DNA of 31,919 nucleotides from an uncultured Gammaproteobacteria bacterium (GTDB taxonomy: Bacteria > Pseudomonadota > Gammaproteobacteria > Rariloculales > Rariloculaceae). The translations under genes were made by a program, and so were the position numbers. Positions 1 to 8,217 of the stretch are shown here, one piece after another (the first letter of the stretch is position 1; the number at the start of each line of letters is the position of its first letter). Location: positions 1 through 31,919 of the forward strand of contig CAMPKU010000012.1 of NCBI GenBank assembly GCA_946887385.1, given 5' to 3'. The notes under the pieces are model-generated. The model did no database searches, was not told the DNA's origin, and saw nothing but the letters and a program-made list of their open reading frames with translations.

Positions 1-429
1 CGCATCCACCACGGACAACACCAAGCCTGGCTGGAAGTACACGAGCAGGCCGAGCACGAACGTGGGCACTGCGAGCAACGCTGCGGCGATCCAAACGTAA
101 ACGGCATCGGCACGCACGGCGCGCGGAAAATCGCGCGACGCAATGCGCCAGAGCGCCGCGACGCCGAAGTCGCGCTGCTGATAGATCACCTGATGAGCGT
201 CGGCCGTCAGCCGCTCGAGCCGATCGAGCATGTAGGCGGGATACGAGCGAGCCCGCGCGAGCGCCAGTTGCTCGCACGCGCGCCGGTAGAGCGCCGCGAT
301 CCGCTCGCCGCGCAGCTCGTCCTTCGACTCCTTCTTCTTCTGCCGATCGCGCCCCAGCACCACGTCGAGCAGCCGCTCGAGCTCCTGCCACTCGGCCTGA
401 TAGAGCGCTTCGAACTTCAGTGGCGTCAT
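1..429 (-). CDS. Stage II sporulation protein M-like membrane protein, 3' part missing
   Basis: The first 143 codons are visible and the reading frame is still open at the window edge, so the C-terminal part is missing. The start is the ATG at 427-429, which overlaps the stop of the upstream RDD gene (ATGA), implying coupled translation. The N-terminus (MTPLKFEALYQAEWQELERL) is typical of the SpoIIM/DUF95 family as found in non-sporulating Gram-negatives. It is a charged, helical cytoplasmic stretch followed by a first hydrophobic segment near residues 113-131. Despite the name, this group has no sporulation role in proteobacteria. It usually sits with RDD, DUF4129, DUF4350, MoxR ATPase and DUF58 genes, and its function is unknown. 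I would expect those partners just beyond the left edge. Confidence 0.85.
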   Translation of the reverse strand, partial: MTPLKFEALYQAEWQELERLLDVVLGRDRQKKKESKDELRGERIAALYRRACEQLALARARSYPAYMLDRLERLTADAHQVIYQQRDFGVAALWRIASRDFPRAVRADAVYVWIAAALLAVPTFVLGLLVYFQPGLVLSVVDA

Positions 430-1130
430 GCGCGCTTGCCCATGGCCCACTGCGCCACGCCGAGCACACGGCGCGTCACGTTGGGCCCCGCTTTGCCGGC
501 GTCCCCGGATACGGTTGCTGCGAGCGCCGCGAGCTCGTCGAGCCGCTCCGCCGTGAGCGTGGGCGCGCGCGCGGCGAGCCCAACCACGGCCGCGTGATCG
601 TTCGGCGCGAGCGGCACCACGGGAATGACGGGCGCAACGTCATCGAGTTTCCACCGCGGCGGGCGCTGCGGCTGGTGCACCACGAGCGTCGCCGCCGCAA
701 GATCGCCCAAGCGCTTGCAGTCTTTGCGCAGCAACATCGAGACGATGGCCGCGCCGAACATGAACGGCAGGAAGTCCGCCACGCGCAGCAAATTGCGCGT
801 GAACGACGCGGCCGGAGTTACGGGCAAGCCGTTATCCATGACCACTTTGATTCCGACCACGGTTTTGCCGGGCGTGGCCCCGGAGCGGCTGAGCTCGAAC
901 ACCACGGGATAAAACCACTCGAGCAGGAAATACAACAGCAGCCAAAACGCCGTGCCGAACCCGCCCATGAACACCGCAGCGATCGCCGCCGCGTAGGCGA
1001 TCATGAGCCGAACGAACCAATCGAGCAGGAACGCGTAGAACCGCGCGCTCAATCCCGCGGGACGCAGCTCGAGCGATATGCCTTCGGGCGTCTCTGCGGC
1101 GACGACCGTGTCGAGCACATCGTGAGCCAT
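426..1130 (-). CDS. RDD family membrane protein
   Basis: This gene codes for 234 residues. The RDD signature is visible: RFYAFLLDWFVR near residue 30, then two hydrophobic segments, then GATPGKTVVGIKVV, RNLLRVADFLP and RLGDLAAATLVV. The polar Arg/Asp residues inside membrane segments give the family its name. Some RDD proteins have been linked to ion transport, but most are uncharacterised. I chose the ATG at 1128-1130 because homologous RDD proteins begin shortly before this point. A longer in-frame ORF to 1301 would run into the upstream DUF6644 gene and adds low-complexity, arginine-rich sequence. The stop overlaps the SpoIIM-like start by 2 bases (ATGA). The pair is a standard part of MoxR/DUF58 loci. 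Confidence 0.88.
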   Translation of the reverse strand: MAHDVLDTVVAAETPEGISLELRPAGLSARFYAFLLDWFVRLMIAYAAAIAAVFMGGFGTAFWLLLYFLLEWFYPVVFELSRSGATPGKTVVGIKVVMDNGLPVTPAASFTRNLLRVADFLPFMFGAAIVSMLLRKDCKRLGDLAAATLVVHQPQRPPRWKLDDVAPVIPVVPLAPNDHAAVVGLAARAPTLTAERLDELAALAATVSGDAGKAGPNVTRRVLGVAQWAMGKRA

Positions 1131-1174
1131 CGGCCGCGATTCTGACGTAAGTCGCCGGCCGTTGTCGCGCCGCT

Positions 1175-1660
1175 TCACCAATAACCGATCATGCGGCCTG
1201 CCGTGACGGCGGTGAGCCAGCAGAGGAGCGACGTGCCGCCGATGACGCCGAGCGCGAGGCGCTGACGCGGCCCGTGCGGCTCGGCGGCACGCGTGCGCCA
1301 CGCCGGCAGGAACTGAACCGCTGCGATATTGGCGGCCCCCAAGGCGATGGCCACGAGCTTGATGACCAAAAACGGATTACCGACGTACTCGGTGCCGTTC
1401 GTCGAGATCAGCGCCACACCGCTCGACGCCGCCACAGCAAAGCCGCAGGCGGCGAGCGTCAGTGTCGGCTTCTCGATGGCCGCCAGCGGCACGCGGCGCC
1501 AACAACCTAGCAGGCGCAGGTCGAGAACGAGCACCGAGCCGAACAGCGTCGAGATGCCGAGGATGTGAACGAGATTGACGACGCCGTACGTCCAAACGCC
1601 GGACGTGCGCATGAGCTGGCCGAGGGCCGAGCCCTCGAGCCAAACCAGCAGCGCCTCCAA
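1175..1660 (-). CDS. DUF6644-type small integral membrane protein, TTG start
   Basis: The product is 161 residues with about four hydrophobic segments (near 20-45, 62-80, 96-115 and 138-158). It resembles the DUF6644 family, whose function is unknown. The ORF opens with TTG at 1658-1660. An AAGG Shine-Dalgarno at 1668-1671, seven bases upstream, supports this non-ATG start, and no ATG offers a plausible alternative before the first membrane helix. The DUF6152 gene ends 16 bases upstream on the same strand, so the two are probably co-transcribed. DUF6644 and DUF6152 are often found together, suggesting a joint envelope function. The family name is from memory of sequence style and should be confirmed by a profile search. 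Confidence 0.75.
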   Translation of the reverse strand: MEALLVWLEGSALGQLMRTSGVWTYGVVNLVHILGISTLFGSVLVLDLRLLGCWRRVPLAAIEKPTLTLAACGFAVAASSGVALISTNGTEYVGNPFLVIKLVAIALGAANIAAVQFLPAWRTRAAEPHGPRQRLALGVIGGTSLLCWLTAVTAGRMIGYW

Positions 1661-1676
1661 CCGCGGACCTTAAGCT

Positions 1677-2054
1677 CTAAGAGATCCGGTCCGGGTAGAC
1701 GTCGTAGTTCTTGCCTTCGTGCGTGACACGCTCGGTCTTGACCTCGAAGCGCTGCATGTCGCTATTGCGATGCCCGCTCACCGTAACCGTGGCGCCTTTC
1801 GGAATCACGCCGGGCTTCAGCCCCGCACGTTCCGTGCGCGCCGCCGGTGCCAGCGTGATGTCCCACACTTGACCTTTGTCGTCGACGATCTGCATCGAGC
1901 CATGAGGCCCCGAGAGACTCACGTCGGTGTGCAGCTTGCCTGTGAGCTCGAACTGATCCTGCCCCTGGCCTGCCCAACCGTGATGCGCCGAAGCTTGTAG
2001 CCCAAAGAGACCCAATGCGGCGCCCGTCAATCCAACGAACCATCGTGTGCGCAT
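1677..2054 (-). CDS. DUF6152 family secreted protein
   Basis: This encodes a 125-residue exported protein. A Sec signal peptide (MRTRWFVGLTGAALGLFGLQ then ASA) precedes a mature N-terminus beginning HHGW, the small His-rich hallmark seen at the start of DUF6152 proteins. The rest is beta-rich, with GKLHTDVSLSGPHGSMQI and GATVTVSGHRN, compatible with a small OB- or beta-barrel-like periplasmic domain. The N-terminal His-His could bind a metal, but this is speculation. The start is well supported by a strong GGAGG at 2060-2064, five bases before the ATG. It leads the DUF6152-DUF6644 pair. Confidence 0.82.
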   Translation of the reverse strand: MRTRWFVGLTGAALGLFGLQASAHHGWAGQGQDQFELTGKLHTDVSLSGPHGSMQIVDDKGQVWDITLAPAARTERAGLKPGVIPKGATVTVSGHRNSDMQRFEVKTERVTHEGKNYDVYPDRIS

Positions 2055-2142
2055 GACTGCCTCCTCACCCGCTCTTCTTCAAGGACCAACGTTCATGGTA
2101 CGCCGATCCGGGCTGAAGGCGAACCTGCGCACGATTCGAGCG

Positions 2143-3522
2143 CTAGCTCTCGGCGGGCGCGGCGAGCGGCACGACGGGCCTCGGCGCATCGACGAGCCGC
2201 CGCCGGAACTGCTGGCGCAGCAGCAGATAACTGGCGCCGCCCTGAAGCCAAACCGTGAGCACGGACAGCCACCACACTTCCTCGAGACGAAACGCCGGCT
2301 GAGCGGCGAGCCACACGGCCAGCGGCACGAATACCGCGAGGCGGATCGCCGAGCTCAGCATGGCCGGAATGGTATTGCCCAGGCCTTGGAACACGCCGGA
2401 GCACGTGAACACCAAACCCTGCGCGATGAACGTCCAGGAAATGATGCGCAAGAACGTAGCCCCCACAACCTGCGCTTCCGCCTCGGGCGTGAAGAACGCC
2501 ACGAGCACTTCGGGACGCCACTGCAGGAACGCGGTCACGAGCACCATGACGACGGTGTTCAGCAAGACGGCCTTCGCGAACGTCTCGCGCACGCGCGAGC
2601 CCAAACCCGCGCCGAAGTTCTGGCCGGCGATGGGGCCCGCCGCGAACGCGATGGCCATCGCGGGCAGAAAGATCGACTGCATGATGCGCGACCCGATGCC
2701 GAACCCGGCCTGCGCGGCAGCACCGAAATCGCTGATGACCCAGTAGATGACCGCCATGTAGATGAACATCAGCGCGAACTCGCCGCCGGCCGGCAGCCCG
2801 ACATCGAGCATGCGCCTCCACACCTTGAGCTGCGGGCGCCACAGCCGCATGTCGAAGCCCACGTACTTCTCGAGCTTCACGAAATACCATGCGAGCAGCG
2901 CGATGCCGGCAACGATCGCGATGGAGCTCGCGAGCCCGGCACCGGCCACGCCCATTGCGTAACCCGTGCCCCACCCTGCGATCAAGATCGGCGCGAGCAC
3001 CGTGTTCAGCAGCACCGTCAACGCCTGGATCAGCATCGTGGGCTTGACGATGCCCGTGCCGCGCAACGCGGAGCCCATCACCACCTGCGCGAAGCCAAGC
3101 GCCAGCCCCGGCAAAAACCAGTAGAGATACGTGACGCCCTGGGCGCGCGTCGCCGCGTCCGCGGCGATCGATGCCACGTAAGCATCCGCCAGCGCATAGC
3201 CGCCAATCAGCGTGGCGAGCGCGCACGCAACGGCGAAGAGCACCGACTGATTGAACACGAGGTTCGCGTCGCCTTGGTCGCGGCGACCCACGGCTTGCGC
3301 GATGAGCGCCACTGCACCCACGCCGAGCACCTGCGTGAGCGCCATGATCACGAACATCAGCGTGCCCGCCGCGCCGACGCCGGCCACGGCGGCGTCGCCC
3401 AGGTCCGCCACGAAGTACAGATCCACGAGGAAGTACAGCGTCTGGAACATCATCCCCGCCGCCATGGGCGCGGCCATCGCGAGGATGTTGCGGACGATCG
3501 GGCCTTGAGTCAGGTCCTTCAT
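2143..3522 (-). CDS. MATE family multidrug/toxin efflux transporter
   Basis: The product is 459 residues, the usual length for the MATE (NorM/DinF) family, with about 12 membrane segments in two homologous halves. The N-terminal KDLTQGPIVRNILAMAAPM and QTLYFLVDLYFVADLGDAA, followed by VGAAGTLMFVIMALTQVLGV, are typical of the first half. The second half begins near residue 235 with VWRRMLDVGLPAGGEFALMF. MATE proteins export cationic drugs or metabolites in exchange for sodium or protons, and the substrate cannot be read from sequence. The gene lies 88 bases upstream of the DUF6152 gene on the same strand, so readthrough is possible but not required. It is divergent from the DUF4159 gene, with 89 bases between the starts. 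Confidence 0.93.
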   Translation of the reverse strand: MKDLTQGPIVRNILAMAAPMAAGMMFQTLYFLVDLYFVADLGDAAVAGVGAAGTLMFVIMALTQVLGVGAVALIAQAVGRRDQGDANLVFNQSVLFAVACALATLIGGYALADAYVASIAADAATRAQGVTYLYWFLPGLALGFAQVVMGSALRGTGIVKPTMLIQALTVLLNTVLAPILIAGWGTGYAMGVAGAGLASSIAIVAGIALLAWYFVKLEKYVGFDMRLWRPQLKVWRRMLDVGLPAGGEFALMFIYMAVIYWVISDFGAAAQAGFGIGSRIMQSIFLPAMAIAFAAGPIAGQNFGAGLGSRVRETFAKAVLLNTVVMVLVTAFLQWRPEVLVAFFTPEAEAQVVGATFLRIISWTFIAQGLVFTCSGVFQGLGNTIPAMLSSAIRLAVFVPLAVWLAAQPAFRLEEVWWLSVLTVWLQGGASYLLLRQQFRRRLVDAPRPVVPLAAPAES

Positions 3523-3611
3523 GGAGCACCCCGAGAAACGGCGGCACAGAATACTCGCTGCTGTGGACCGGCTCTAGTGCGAGCGCCGGGCGAGTTGGTT
3601 ATGCTCGGATC

Positions 3612-4460
3612 ATGAGCTTCGGCCCGTCCAACCAGCGCCCAGGGCGCCCTCCCCGCCGCGGCGTGGCCGCGTTGGTGGCGGGCTTATGTCTCGCCGTGGT
3701 GGGCATCGCCATGGCAGACCCGCAGCCGTGGCGGCAATACCCCGGCGTGGAGTACTACGATTTCGAGCTACCCACCGATTACCGCGATCCGGCGGAGTGG
3801 GTGTTCGCGCGGCTCATGTACCCGCAGCGCGGTTGGGGCCGACAGTGGGAGTACGGCGGCACGAGCTGGACGATCGACTATCCGCGCGGCGACCGCCACA
3901 TCGCAGCGCTCGTGCGCCGCTTGAGCGTCATCGACGCGCGCTCCGTCGAGCAACCCGTGAACCTCGATGACGGCGATGACGTGTTCAATTGGCCGTGGCT
4001 CTATGCCGTCGAGGTAGGCCAGTGGGATCTCACGGACTCGCAAGCGGCGCAGCTTCGCGAGTACCTGCTGCGCGGCGGCTTCCTCATGGTCGACGACTTC
4101 CACGGCAGCCGCGAGTGGGCCAGCTTCGTCGAGGGCATGCAGCGCGTATTCCCCGACCGGCCGATCGTCGATTTGCCCGATGACGATCCGATCTTTCATA
4201 CGTTCTGGGATCTTCAGGAGAAACAGCAAATCCCCGGCTACCAGTTTCTCTTCACGGGCCAAGCGTTCGAGCAAGACGGTTTCGACGCCCACTGGCGCGG
4301 TATCTACGACGATGAAGGGCGTGTGATGGTGGCCATCTGCCACAACATGGATTTGGGCGACGCCGTCGAGCACTCCGACACCCCGGCGTATCCGCAGGAG
4401 CTCTCGGCCACCGCGATGCGCACGTTCCTGAATTACATCGTCTATGCGATGACGCACTAG
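3612..4460 (+). CDS. DUF4159 domain-containing exported protein
   Basis: The product is 282 residues. An N-terminal hydrophobic stretch (about residues 18-34, ending IAMADP) looks like a signal peptide, so the mature protein is probably periplasmic. The body matches DUF4159: FARLMYPQRGWG, a DDVFNWPWLYAVEVG strand, then LREYLLRGGFLMVDDFHG and the C-terminal ICHNMDLGDAVEHSD. The fold resembles a glutamine-amidotransferase or ThuA-like sheet, but no enzymatic activity is known. In other genomes DUF4159 genes belong to the same MoxR/DUF58 neighbourhood as SpoIIM-like and RDD genes. Both of those occur at the left of this window, so the three probably form one split functional neighbourhood. The methyltransferase gene follows 13 bases downstream. 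Confidence 0.85.
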   Translation: MSFGPSNQRPGRPPRRGVAALVAGLCLAVVGIAMADPQPWRQYPGVEYYDFELPTDYRDPAEWVFARLMYPQRGWGRQWEYGGTSWTIDYPRGDRHIAALVRRLSVIDARSVEQPVNLDDGDDVFNWPWLYAVEVGQWDLTDSQAAQLREYLLRGGFLMVDDFHGSREWASFVEGMQRVFPDRPIVDLPDDDPIFHTFWDLQEKQQIPGYQFLFTGQAFEQDGFDAHWRGIYDDEGRVMVAICHNMDLGDAVEHSDTPAYPQELSATAMRTFLNYIVYAMTH

Positions 4461-4473
4461 CGCCCGGCCGAGC

Positions 4474-5403
4474 ATGTCGATCGAATTCCATCGACGCATG
4501 CTGGCCGACCGCGTGCGCCACGAAGCCTTCCGCGCGGCGCTTCGAGCGGCGATTCAACCGGGTGCCAGCACGGTGGCCGACATCGGCGCCGGCTCGGGCG
4601 TGCTCGCCTTCTTCGCGCGCGAGCTCGGCGCGCGCGAGGTGTGGCTCTACGATCCCGGCGCCGCGCTGACGCTGGCGCAGATCGTGGCCGAGCGTAACGG
4701 CATCGACGGCCTCCATTTCGTTCCCGAGCGTTCGCTCGACGTTTCGGCTCCGCAACAAGTCGACGTCGTCGTGGCGGAAGTGCTCGGCAATTTCGCCTAT
4801 GAGGAAGACGTGCTCGAGACGCTGCGCGATGCGCAGCGGTTCCTGGCGCCGGGCGGCACCCTGATCCCACACTCGATCGTGCAGTGGGCCGCGCCCGTGG
4901 TCGCAGACCGTTTCGAGCGAGATCTAAGCACCTGGCGCGACGTCGGCTTCGGCCTCGACTGGAGCGATGCCGAACGCATGACGCGCAACAATATGTATGT
5001 GTTCGCCATCGAGCCCGGCGATCTTCTCGACGACGCCGCCTTGGCGTGGGACGCGCTCGACTTCCGCGGCCCGATCGCAAGTCGCCGCGCCGGCTCTATT
5101 TCCTGGCAACCTCGCGACGCCTGCAGGGTCTTCGGCTTCGGCCTGTGGTGGGAATGCACGCTCTCGCCCGGCGTGGTGCTGTCGACGAGCCCGTACGCGC
5201 CGCGCACGCATTGGGATCAGATCTATCTCCCGCTGCTCGAGCCGCTGGTGGCGGAGCCTGGCGACGACGTGAGTCTCGCGCTCGGCTGCGAGACCGGCGG
5301 CGCCGAAAGCGGAATCGACGTGCAGTGGACCGTACGGCTCGAGCGCGGCGGTGAGCTGCTCGTCGAGCAGCGTTTGTCGATCGCCGACGGCTTCTTGGGT
5401 TAA
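4474..5403 (+). CDS. Protein arginine methyltransferase-like SAM-dependent methyltransferase
   Basis: The product is 309 residues with hallmarks of the PRMT fold. The N-terminal helix HRRMLADRVRHEAF (6-19) parallels the PRMT pattern H..ML.D..R. SAM motif I, VADIGAGSGVLAFFA, is at 34-48, with the acidic residue ending strand 2 at D60. A double-E loop, AEVLGNFAYEE (101-111), has glutamates E102 and E111 at the canonical spacing. A THW loop sits at 245-247, in the C-terminal beta-barrel half. The YFxxY helix that caps SAM in eukaryotic PRMTs is absent, and an in-frame upstream start would have to lie inside the preceding gene. The target could be a protein arginine or another nucleophile. It is cotranscribed with DUF4159 (13-base gap). 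Confidence 0.82.
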   Translation: MSIEFHRRMLADRVRHEAFRAALRAAIQPGASTVADIGAGSGVLAFFARELGAREVWLYDPGAALTLAQIVAERNGIDGLHFVPERSLDVSAPQQVDVVVAEVLGNFAYEEDVLETLRDAQRFLAPGGTLIPHSIVQWAAPVVADRFERDLSTWRDVGFGLDWSDAERMTRNNMYVFAIEPGDLLDDAALAWDALDFRGPIASRRAGSISWQPRDACRVFGFGLWWECTLSPGVVLSTSPYAPRTHWDQIYLPLLEPLVAEPGDDVSLALGCETGGAESGIDVQWTVRLERGGELLVEQRLSIADGFLG

Positions 5404-5669
5404 CACCCGCGCCATCCGTTGCCCCGGCCCAACACCGCAGACGGACGCTTCAGTACGAATCTTCGGGCAAATAGCTAGTACTGTTACCACTAGTTTCAAA
5501 AAAGCTACATTGCAGCGTTGACGCTGACCTCGTTCTTTTGCAGACTCCGCAGTCACAAAACTACGGATTCGTAGTTCGTACGGATTGGGCCCGCGCCCAG
5601 TCGCAGTGTTTGCGGGCGGTCGCGGCAACAACGTCACGGCCGATTCACGGAATCCAATTGGGGGTACTC
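5404..5669 (+). promoter_or_regulatory. Leader/promoter region of the TonB-dependent receptor gene
   Basis: This 266-base non-coding stretch precedes the receptor start. It holds an AT-rich island at about 5468-5510 that contrasts with the GC-rich surroundings. A TTGACG hexamer lies at 5518-5523, but I see no convincing -10 box at the right spacing. A small palindrome (CTACG-GATT-CGTAG) lies near 5561-5574. A GGGGGT Shine-Dalgarno sits at 5660-5665, just before the ATG at 5670. Promoter position is inferred only. Confidence 0.4.
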
Positions 5670-8123
5670 ATGAAAGTCAACAAAGTCCACGCTGCTGTCG
5701 TGGCAGCACTTGCGGGCGCCAGCGGCCTGACGTATCAGACCGCGTCCGCGCAGGAAGGCCTTGAAGAGATCGTCGTCACGGCCACGCGCCGTGAGCAAAA
5801 TCTCCAAGAGGTCCCCGTCTCCATCGTCGCCGTCACGGGCGCCAACCTCGAGATTCGCGGCCTCGATACGCTCGAGGAGCTGAGCCAGGGTGTTCCGAAC
5901 ATCGTCGCCACGGGCGGCGGCGGCGGCACGGCCGGTACCGCGTTTAGCGTGCGTGGCATCCCGAACGTCGGCACGTACGTCGACGGCATTTGGCAAATCG
6001 ATAACGCGGGCTCGCTGGTTCAAGAGTTCGTCGACCTCGACCGCATCGAAGTGCTGCGCGGCCCGCAGGGCACCACCTTCGGCCGCGACTCCACGGGCGG
6101 CGCCATTCGCCTCTGGACCAAGCGCCCTAGCGAGGAGTTCGGCGGCAACATCACCGCCACCATCGGCTCGTTCGACCGGCGCGACGTGAAGGGCGTCATC
6201 GACTTGCCCTTGAGCGACAACGTGCTCACGAAGTGGACGGCCGCGAGCCTCTATCGCGACGGCTACATTCAGAACCAGACCACGGGCGACAAGGACGGCG
6301 GCGTCGATCAAAGCGTGTTCCGCGGCGACCTGCTTTGGAACGCGAGCGACACGCTCTCGCTGCGATTCAACTACCTGCGCAACGACAACGTCTTCACCGA
6401 GCCGAAAGTCGTGGATGCGATCTTCCGCACCTACGGCGATCCCGGCATCAGGGACGTGATCGGCCTGCCCGAGTTCTACGGCACCGTGCCGGGCCTCGAG
6501 CCCTATAGCCCGGCCAACAATCAGGCTGGCTTCCCCGGCGGCCGAGTCGGCCAGTGGGAGAATCGCTCCAACGTCCGGCTGCCGAACGAGATCACGCAAG
6601 ACCAGATCACGCTCGACATCAACTGGGACCTGGGTGATTCGCTAAGCGTCCAGTTCTTGACCGGCTATACCGAGAACTACAACAAGCTCTCGAACGACTG
6701 GGACGGCAGTCAGTACGACATCGTTTACGACCTGAACCAGAACCAGAACGAGCTGTTCAGCCAGGAGATCCAATTCTCGGGCGGTGGCGATCGTCTGAGC
6801 TGGGTGGGCGGCGCCTACTACTGGAATCAGACGAACAGAAGGCGCGAGACGCGCAACGTCGTCAGCGAGTTCTTCAGCGGCCAATATGACATCGCCCACG
6901 TGCTGAACTCGCCGTTTTGCACGAATCCGACTCCGGTCGGCCTGCGCAACTGCAACCAAATCATCTTTGGTGCCAACGGCAACCCGGCTCTGGGTATCGC
7001 CGGGGCGACGCAGCTGGCGGGCAACGGCTATGACCGGCTGCGTGCCGACGAGCGCGACGGCTACGCCGTATTCGGCGAAGCCAACATCTCGCTGGCCGAC
7101 ACGCTGAATCTCGCAGTCGGTCTGCGCTACCACGATGAAAACGTCTACAGCGAGCAGTTCAGCTTGATCCCAGGCGTTACCGCACCCCGGCCGATGGTCT
7201 CGAATCAGTGGCACGTCGGCGGCGATCCCTTCGCTGGCTCGCGTGTGACGACCGGCCCGGGCGCACCCGTCGAGTTCGACTACGACAAGGTCACGAGCCG
7301 TCTGGCGTTGCAGAAGGACTTCAGCGACGACGTGATGGGCTACGTGAGCTACGCCGAAGGGTTCAACTCGGGCGGCGTGGCTACGCCCACGATCCAAGGC
7401 GTGCGCGTGCTGCTGCCGTACAAGCCGCAGACGATCGAGACGTTCGAGGTCGGCGTGCGGTCTGACCTGGCCAACGGGCGCGTGCGCTTGAACGCCACGC
7501 TGTTCGACACGGCCTGGAAGGACTTCCAGTCGGCGGGCGTGGTGTTAGACGCCAACGGTCAACAGGTACCGCAGTTGCAGACCACGAACGTCGGCGACGC
7601 GGCCGCGAAGGGCGTGGAATTCGAGGTCACGTTCCTGCCGACCGAGAGCTTGATGCTCAACTTCAATCTCGGCCTGCTCGACACGGAGTACACAGACCTC
7701 CCGCCGAACCAGACGAGCGGTCACCTGCCCTGGACGAGCGCGACGGAGTTCCCGCGTGCGCCTGACTTGTCGTACAGCATCGGCCTCGAGCACACCGCCA
7801 ATCTCTCGAATGGCGGCACGTTCAGGACGCGATTCGACTACAACTATCAGGACCAGTTCTGGCGCTTCGAGCCGTTCCTGCGCATGGATGCCTATCCGTC
7901 GATCCCGGCGGGCATCTACGACGAGAGCGGCGACTGGGGCATCCTGAACGCACGGTTCTCGTACCAGCCGGCCGACGGGGCCTGGGAGTTGTCGGTATTC
8001 GGCACCAACCTGACCGACGAGTACATGATCAACTCCGGCTTCTTCCACGGCATCTGGGGATTCGACTTCGCCACGGTCGCGCGCCCGCGCGAGGCTGGGG
8101 CTTCGTTGAACTTCCGCTTCTGA
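5670..8123 (+). CDS. TonB-dependent outer-membrane receptor
   Basis: The product is 817 residues. A signal peptide (MKVNKVHAAVVAALAGASGL, cleaved near ASAQ) is followed by the TonB-box-like stretch EEIVVTATRREQNLQEVPVS. The plug domain runs to about residue 180, with FVDLDRIEVLRGPQGTTFGR and the GGAIRLWTKRP segment. A 22-strand barrel follows, with SYAEGFNSGG and a terminal aromatic residue (LNFRF) as expected for BAM recognition. I chose the ATG at 5670 because a GGGGGT ribosome site sits five bases upstream and a clean signal peptide follows. An in-frame extension to 5538 adds non-secretory sequence. The ligand is unknown. This style of receptor is common in gammaproteobacteria that take up complex organics, and no substrate-specific partner is adjacent. 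Confidence 0.95.
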   Translation: MKVNKVHAAVVAALAGASGLTYQTASAQEGLEEIVVTATRREQNLQEVPVSIVAVTGANLEIRGLDTLEELSQGVPNIVATGGGGGTAGTAFSVRGIPNVGTYVDGIWQIDNAGSLVQEFVDLDRIEVLRGPQGTTFGRDSTGGAIRLWTKRPSEEFGGNITATIGSFDRRDVKGVIDLPLSDNVLTKWTAASLYRDGYIQNQTTGDKDGGVDQSVFRGDLLWNASDTLSLRFNYLRNDNVFTEPKVVDAIFRTYGDPGIRDVIGLPEFYGTVPGLEPYSPANNQAGFPGGRVGQWENRSNVRLPNEITQDQITLDINWDLGDSLSVQFLTGYTENYNKLSNDWDGSQYDIVYDLNQNQNELFSQEIQFSGGGDRLSWVGGAYYWNQTNRRRETRNVVSEFFSGQYDIAHVLNSPFCTNPTPVGLRNCNQIIFGANGNPALGIAGATQLAGNGYDRLRADERDGYAVFGEANISLADTLNLAVGLRYHDENVYSEQFSLIPGVTAPRPMVSNQWHVGGDPFAGSRVTTGPGAPVEFDYDKVTSRLALQKDFSDDVMGYVSYAEGFNSGGVATPTIQGVRVLLPYKPQTIETFEVGVRSDLANGRVRLNATLFDTAWKDFQSAGVVLDANGQQVPQLQTTNVGDAAAKGVEFEVTFLPTESLMLNFNLGLLDTEYTDLPPNQTSGHLPWTSATEFPRAPDLSYSIGLEHTANLSNGGTFRTRFDYNYQDQFWRFEPFLRMDAYPSIPAGIYDESGDWGILNARFSYQPADGAWELSVFGTNLTDEYMINSGFFHGIWGFDFATVARPREAGASLNFRF

Positions 8124-8134
8124 CCTAAGCCAGC

Positions 8135-8158
8135 CCGGTAGCCGTCAAAGGCTACCGG
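8135..8158 (+). repeat. Perfect inverted repeat after the receptor gene
   Basis: CCGGTAGCC and GGCTACCGG form a 9-base-pair stem with a six-base loop, 11 bases after the receptor stop. No T-tract follows, so it is more likely an mRNA 3'-stabilising hairpin or a first pausing element ahead of the real terminator. Confidence 0.7.
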
Positions 8159-8170
8159 CGCTCTGTAACG

Positions 8171-8204
8171 AAGGCGCTGGCGAGCAATCGCCAGCGCCTT
8201 TTTC
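8171..8204 (+). terminator. Rho-independent terminator of the TonB receptor gene
   Basis: A perfect 13-base-pair stem (AAGGCGCTGGCGA / TCGCCAGCGCCTT) with a four-base GCAA loop runs directly into TTTC. It lies 47 bases past the receptor stop and just before the 3' end of the convergent hydrolase gene. It may also stop the opposite strand, although no good T-tract exists in that direction. Confidence 0.88.
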
Positions 8205-8217
8205 TTGCGCGTTCATT

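Noticed and set aside
2047..3615. Long plus-strand ORF of 522 codons opposite the MATE gene
   Set aside because: Composition is His/Arg/Glu-rich and low-complexity with no recognisable domain; it is the antisense shadow of a clear 12-helix transporter.
5538..5669. N-terminal extension of the TonB receptor
   Set aside because: It would bury the signal peptide; the ATG at 5670 has its own ribosome site and a clean signal peptide.
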